From positions 1 to 64,000 of the forward strand of contig NZ_MKKA01000002.1 of assembly GCF_001942405.1 (NCBI RefSeq): a DNA stretch of 64,000 nt. Direction: 5' to 3'. The notes below the pieces were generated by a model. That model was given only the letters and a program-made list of their open reading frames with translations, ran no database searches and was not told where the DNA came from. Shown here one piece after another: positions 62,001-64,000 of this stretch. Source of the stretch: Ornithinimicrobium sp. CNJ-824 (lineage in GTDB: Bacteria; Actinomycetota; Actinomycetes; Actinomycetales; Dermatophilaceae). The first letter of the stretch is position 1. Each line of letters starts with the position of its first letter. Made by a program: the position numbers and the translations under genes.

Positions 62001-62677
62001 TCACCCCAGCCACCAGGCCACGGCCACCCCGGCCCCCGCGACGAGGAAGGCGAGCGCCCAAATCCGGTCGAGGTTGACCCAGTGCGAGCGCAGCACCCGC
62101 AGGCCGAGGACCTGGTAGACCACCAGGGCGGTGGCCCCGGCGGCCAGCGCCATCCCGAGGGCGTGGACGAGCGCGACCAGGACGGCCGCCCCCAGGTCGC
62201 CGGCGAGCGCCCCGGCGACGGCGTCCTCGTGGCCGCTCGTCGTCGTGGCCAGCAGCACGGGGGCCAGCATCAGACCCGCCCCGGTCGCCGTGGACATGAG
62301 GAAGGACCACCAGGCCAGCTGCCAGGGCCGCAGCCGCATCCCGACCCATCGGAAGTGCCGGGGCCGCAGCAGCTGCACGGCCCGACGACCACCAGGACGA
62401 GCGCCACGGCGCCCAGGGCGAGGCTGCGGGAGACCTGGCTGGCGAAGAGGGTGACGACCAGGGCGGTCGGCAGCACCGACAGCTCGTGGCCCAGCACGAT
62501 CCACGCCAGGGAGCGCAGCAGGGCCCGCCGGCTCTTCTCCTGCAGCCCGTAGGACAGCGCGAACAGCCAGCCCATGGCGGGGTTGACCCCGTGGAAGAGC
62601 CCCAGCCCCAGGGCGGCGAGCAGCGCGGCGACGTCGACCACCCCGCCCCCGGCGTGGCCGGCGTGGGTCAGCAGCAC
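62001..62677 (-). CDS. Six-helix membrane protein linked to the selenium-binding protein gene, frameshifted
   Basis: The protein has GLGLFHGVNPAMGWLFALSYGLQE in the first helix, ALLRSLAWIVLGHELSV in the second, and HFRWVGMRLRPWQLAWWSFLMSTATGAGLMLAPV after a break. A missing base near 62382 splits two frames; the restored length is about 225 residues. I do not recognise a characterised family; the His-rich N terminus (MLLTHAGHAG) and conserved polar helices suggest a metal or small-molecule transporter. The GTG at 62677 begins 7 bases after the SBP56-like stop, so it is in the same operon. Confidence 0.7.
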
Positions 62678-62684
62678 CGGCCGG

Positions 62685-64000
62685 TCAGCTGAAGCAGTAG
62701 GAGTCGCTGGAGGCGTCGCCGCCCTCGAGGTGGGTCTGGTGCACGCGGTTGCCGCGGAAGTCGTCCCCGTGGGGGAAGAACCGCTCGTCCAGCGTCATCC
62801 GGCCCGTCCCGGGGTCGATGTCGGCCTTGGCCATCCAGGCGCCCACCCCGTCGGGGTAGAACTGGTCGTCCCAGGCGCCGTACAGCGAGTTGGTCCAGTA
62901 GACCCGCCGCCCGTCGCGGCTGATCTCCACCATCTGCGGGGCGCCGGCCAGCGGCAGGTCGGGGGCGGCGGGGTGGCTGGCCCGCGTCATGATGCCGCCG
63001 AGCCGGATCTCGCCGACCTGCCTCGGGTGCAGCGGGTCGGTGACGTCGAGCTGGATGCTCTGCCCGGTGCCGAAGCAGGAGACGTAGAGGAACCGGTCGT
63101 CGACGGACAGGTCGATGTCGGTGATGAGCGGGGGGACCGCCTTGAACGGCCGCAGCAGCTCGGGCAGCCGGTCGACGTCCTCGTCGGCCACCGGCTCGGC
63201 CGGGATGTCGAACACCTTGGTGATGGTGAACTCGCCGTCCCGGCCGTCGCGCTGCCAGCACCAGATCGAGCCGGAGAGGTCCTCCAGGCTCAGGACCACG
63301 CCGACGAAGCCGTACTGCTGGTCGGGGTCGTGGGCCGGCCGCAGCTCCAGGGCCATCTGGTACTGCGGGCCGAGCTCGAGCGTCTGCAGGTGGGTGCGGC
63401 GGACGAGGTCGAAGACGTGGACCTTGTTGCCGTAGCGGCCGGCGAGCAGGTCCTCGGGCAGCACGCCGTTCTCCACCTGGCGGGGGGTGCCCCACTCGCT
63501 GGTGATCATCCGGTCGTGGTTGAGGTGCCACCAGAAGTCGTAGGCCAGGTACTGCTCGCCGCGGTCCTTCTCCCAGGTGCCTTGACCTCGAAGGTGTCGT
63601 GGTCCAGCAGGGCGATCCCGCCCGGCCCCTCGTCCCCCCTCGGCGGAGCCGAGGTTGGTGACGTAGATCCCCTCGGGACCGCAGTGGGCGGTGTGCGGGC
63701 GGGAGTAGCCGCTGCGGGCCTTGTACACCTCCGGCTCGATGACCTTGGCGATCGTGGGGTTGCGGGGGTCGTCCCTGACGTCGACGAAGTGGATCCGGGA
63801 GGAGCGCAGGCCCATGAGCAGCAGGTAGCGCCGCTCGACGTGCGGGTGGGCGCTGCCGGGGCACAGGGCCGAGGAGCAGGCGTTCCAGCGTGGTGGTGCA
63901 GCTCGTCGCCGACGTTCGGCATCTCGCACCAGCCCACCACCTGCCCGTAGTCCGCCGCCGCGGGGTCGACGGAGACGACCGCGAGCGCGTCCTTGCCCGG
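62685..64000 (-). CDS. Selenium-binding protein (SBP56) / methanethiol oxidase family, partial, frameshifted
   Basis: The protein runs beyond the right edge, so its N terminus is missing. Visible family segments are WNACSSALCPGSAHPHVERRYLLL, DFWWHLNHDRMITSEWG, PPLITDIDLSVDDRFLYVSCFGTG, GAPQMVEISRDGRRVYWTNSLYGAWDDQFYP and HQTHLEGGDASSDSYCF. They cover the histidines that bind copper in methanethiol oxidases. Three indels break it: a missing base near 63886, an extra G in a run near 63638 and a missing base near 63583. The likely reaction is oxidation of methanethiol to formaldehyde, H2S and H2O2; some members bind selenium. Confidence 0.88.
   Translation of the reverse strand, partial: GQGRARGRLRRPRGGGLRAGGGLVRDAERRRRAAPPRWNACSSALCPGSAHPHVERRYLLLMGLRSSRIHFVDVRDDPRNPTIAKVIEPEVYKARSGYSRPHTAHCGPEGIYVTNLGSAEGGRGAGRDRPAGPRHLRGQGTWEKDRGEQYLAYDFWWHLNHDRMITSEWGTPRQVENGVLPEDLLAGRYGNKVHVFDLVRRTHLQTLELGPQYQMALELRPAHDPDQQYGFVGVVLSLEDLSGSIWCWQRDGRDGEFTITKVFDIPAEPVADEDVDRLPELLRPFKAVPPLITDIDLSVDDRFLYVSCFGTGQSIQLDVTDPLHPRQVGEIRLGGIMTRASHPAAPDLPLAGAPQMVEISRDGRRVYWTNSLYGAWDDQFYPDGVGAWMAKADIDPGTGRMTLDERFFPHGDDFRGNRVHQTHLEGGDASSDSYCFS

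Overview
The window is about three-quarters G+C, and its codons end almost always in G or C. The genes point to a Micrococcales actinobacterium, probably near Ornithinimicrobium or Serinicoccus. That placement is inferred from fused PabA-PabB, DUF3073, a TIGR03086 mycothiol-type protein, the actinobacterial sterol-carrier family, an IdeR/DtxR-like box and many apparently leaderless promoters. It looks like ordinary chromosome carrying one insertion sequence.

Layout. 1-7.2 kb: the tail of an unknown gene, pabAB and pirin (-), NDH-2 (+), an ElaA acetyltransferase (-), a PHP phosphoesterase and an NAD(P)-binding protein (+). 7.2-7.6 kb: tRNA-Glu, tRNA-Asp and tRNA-Phe with promoter and terminator. 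7.7-12.1 kb: a ferric-iron ABC transporter behind an IdeR-like box, then a DUF4442 protein. 12.1-15.1 kb: a YbdK-type ligase and an orphan PhzE-like synthase (-). 16.4-21.7 kb: ilvB-ilvN-ilvC-ilvD (-) behind a leader peptide and attenuator. 21.9-25.7 kb: a PadR regulator, lpdA and a MurJ-type flippase (+). 25.7-30.7 kb: a lone ATP-grasp (-), a secreted integrin-like VWA protein and a beta-propeller lipoprotein (+). 30.9-33.6 kb: metY-metX behind a tiny leader ORF. 33.7-41.3 kb: an MFS transporter, an NfeD/SPFH pair, two GH13 enzymes and a flavin oxidoreductase. 41.4-49.9 kb: a TIGR03086 protein and an amidohydrolase diverging from 39 bp, gluconokinase, a coupled YigZ/ATP-grasp/racemase operon, a CopC-like protein, DUF3073 and an ABC exporter. 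49.9-53.6 kb: purF-purM, a DsbA/FrnE protein and a small membrane protein. 53.8-57.0 kb: a LuxR regulator and an IS3-family element inserted in a small secreted-protein gene, then a sterol-carrier protein. 57.0-64.0 kb: arginine deiminase, an alcohol dehydrogenase, SRP RNA, a SNF2-type helicase, and a membrane protein with a selenium-binding protein (-) running off the end.

How the genes work together. IlvBNCD make the valine/isoleucine precursors, and the 16-residue leader peptide followed by a terminator fits transcription attenuation. MetX activates homoserine and MetY sulfhydrylates it. The iron transporter is complete (binding protein, permease, ATPase). PurF and PurM are purine-pathway steps.

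Two observations cut across genes. First, nineteen start codons, including both leader peptides, have a TANNNT-like hexamer exactly 6 or 7 nt upstream, as expected for leaderless mRNAs. Second, the octamer GGTATGCC/GGCATACC occurs sixteen times, in different reading frames and between genes.

Quality warning: at least sixteen single-base indels, mostly missing bases in G/C runs, break otherwise intact genes. I read these as sequence errors. Affected genes are given as full-length CDS with the break noted.
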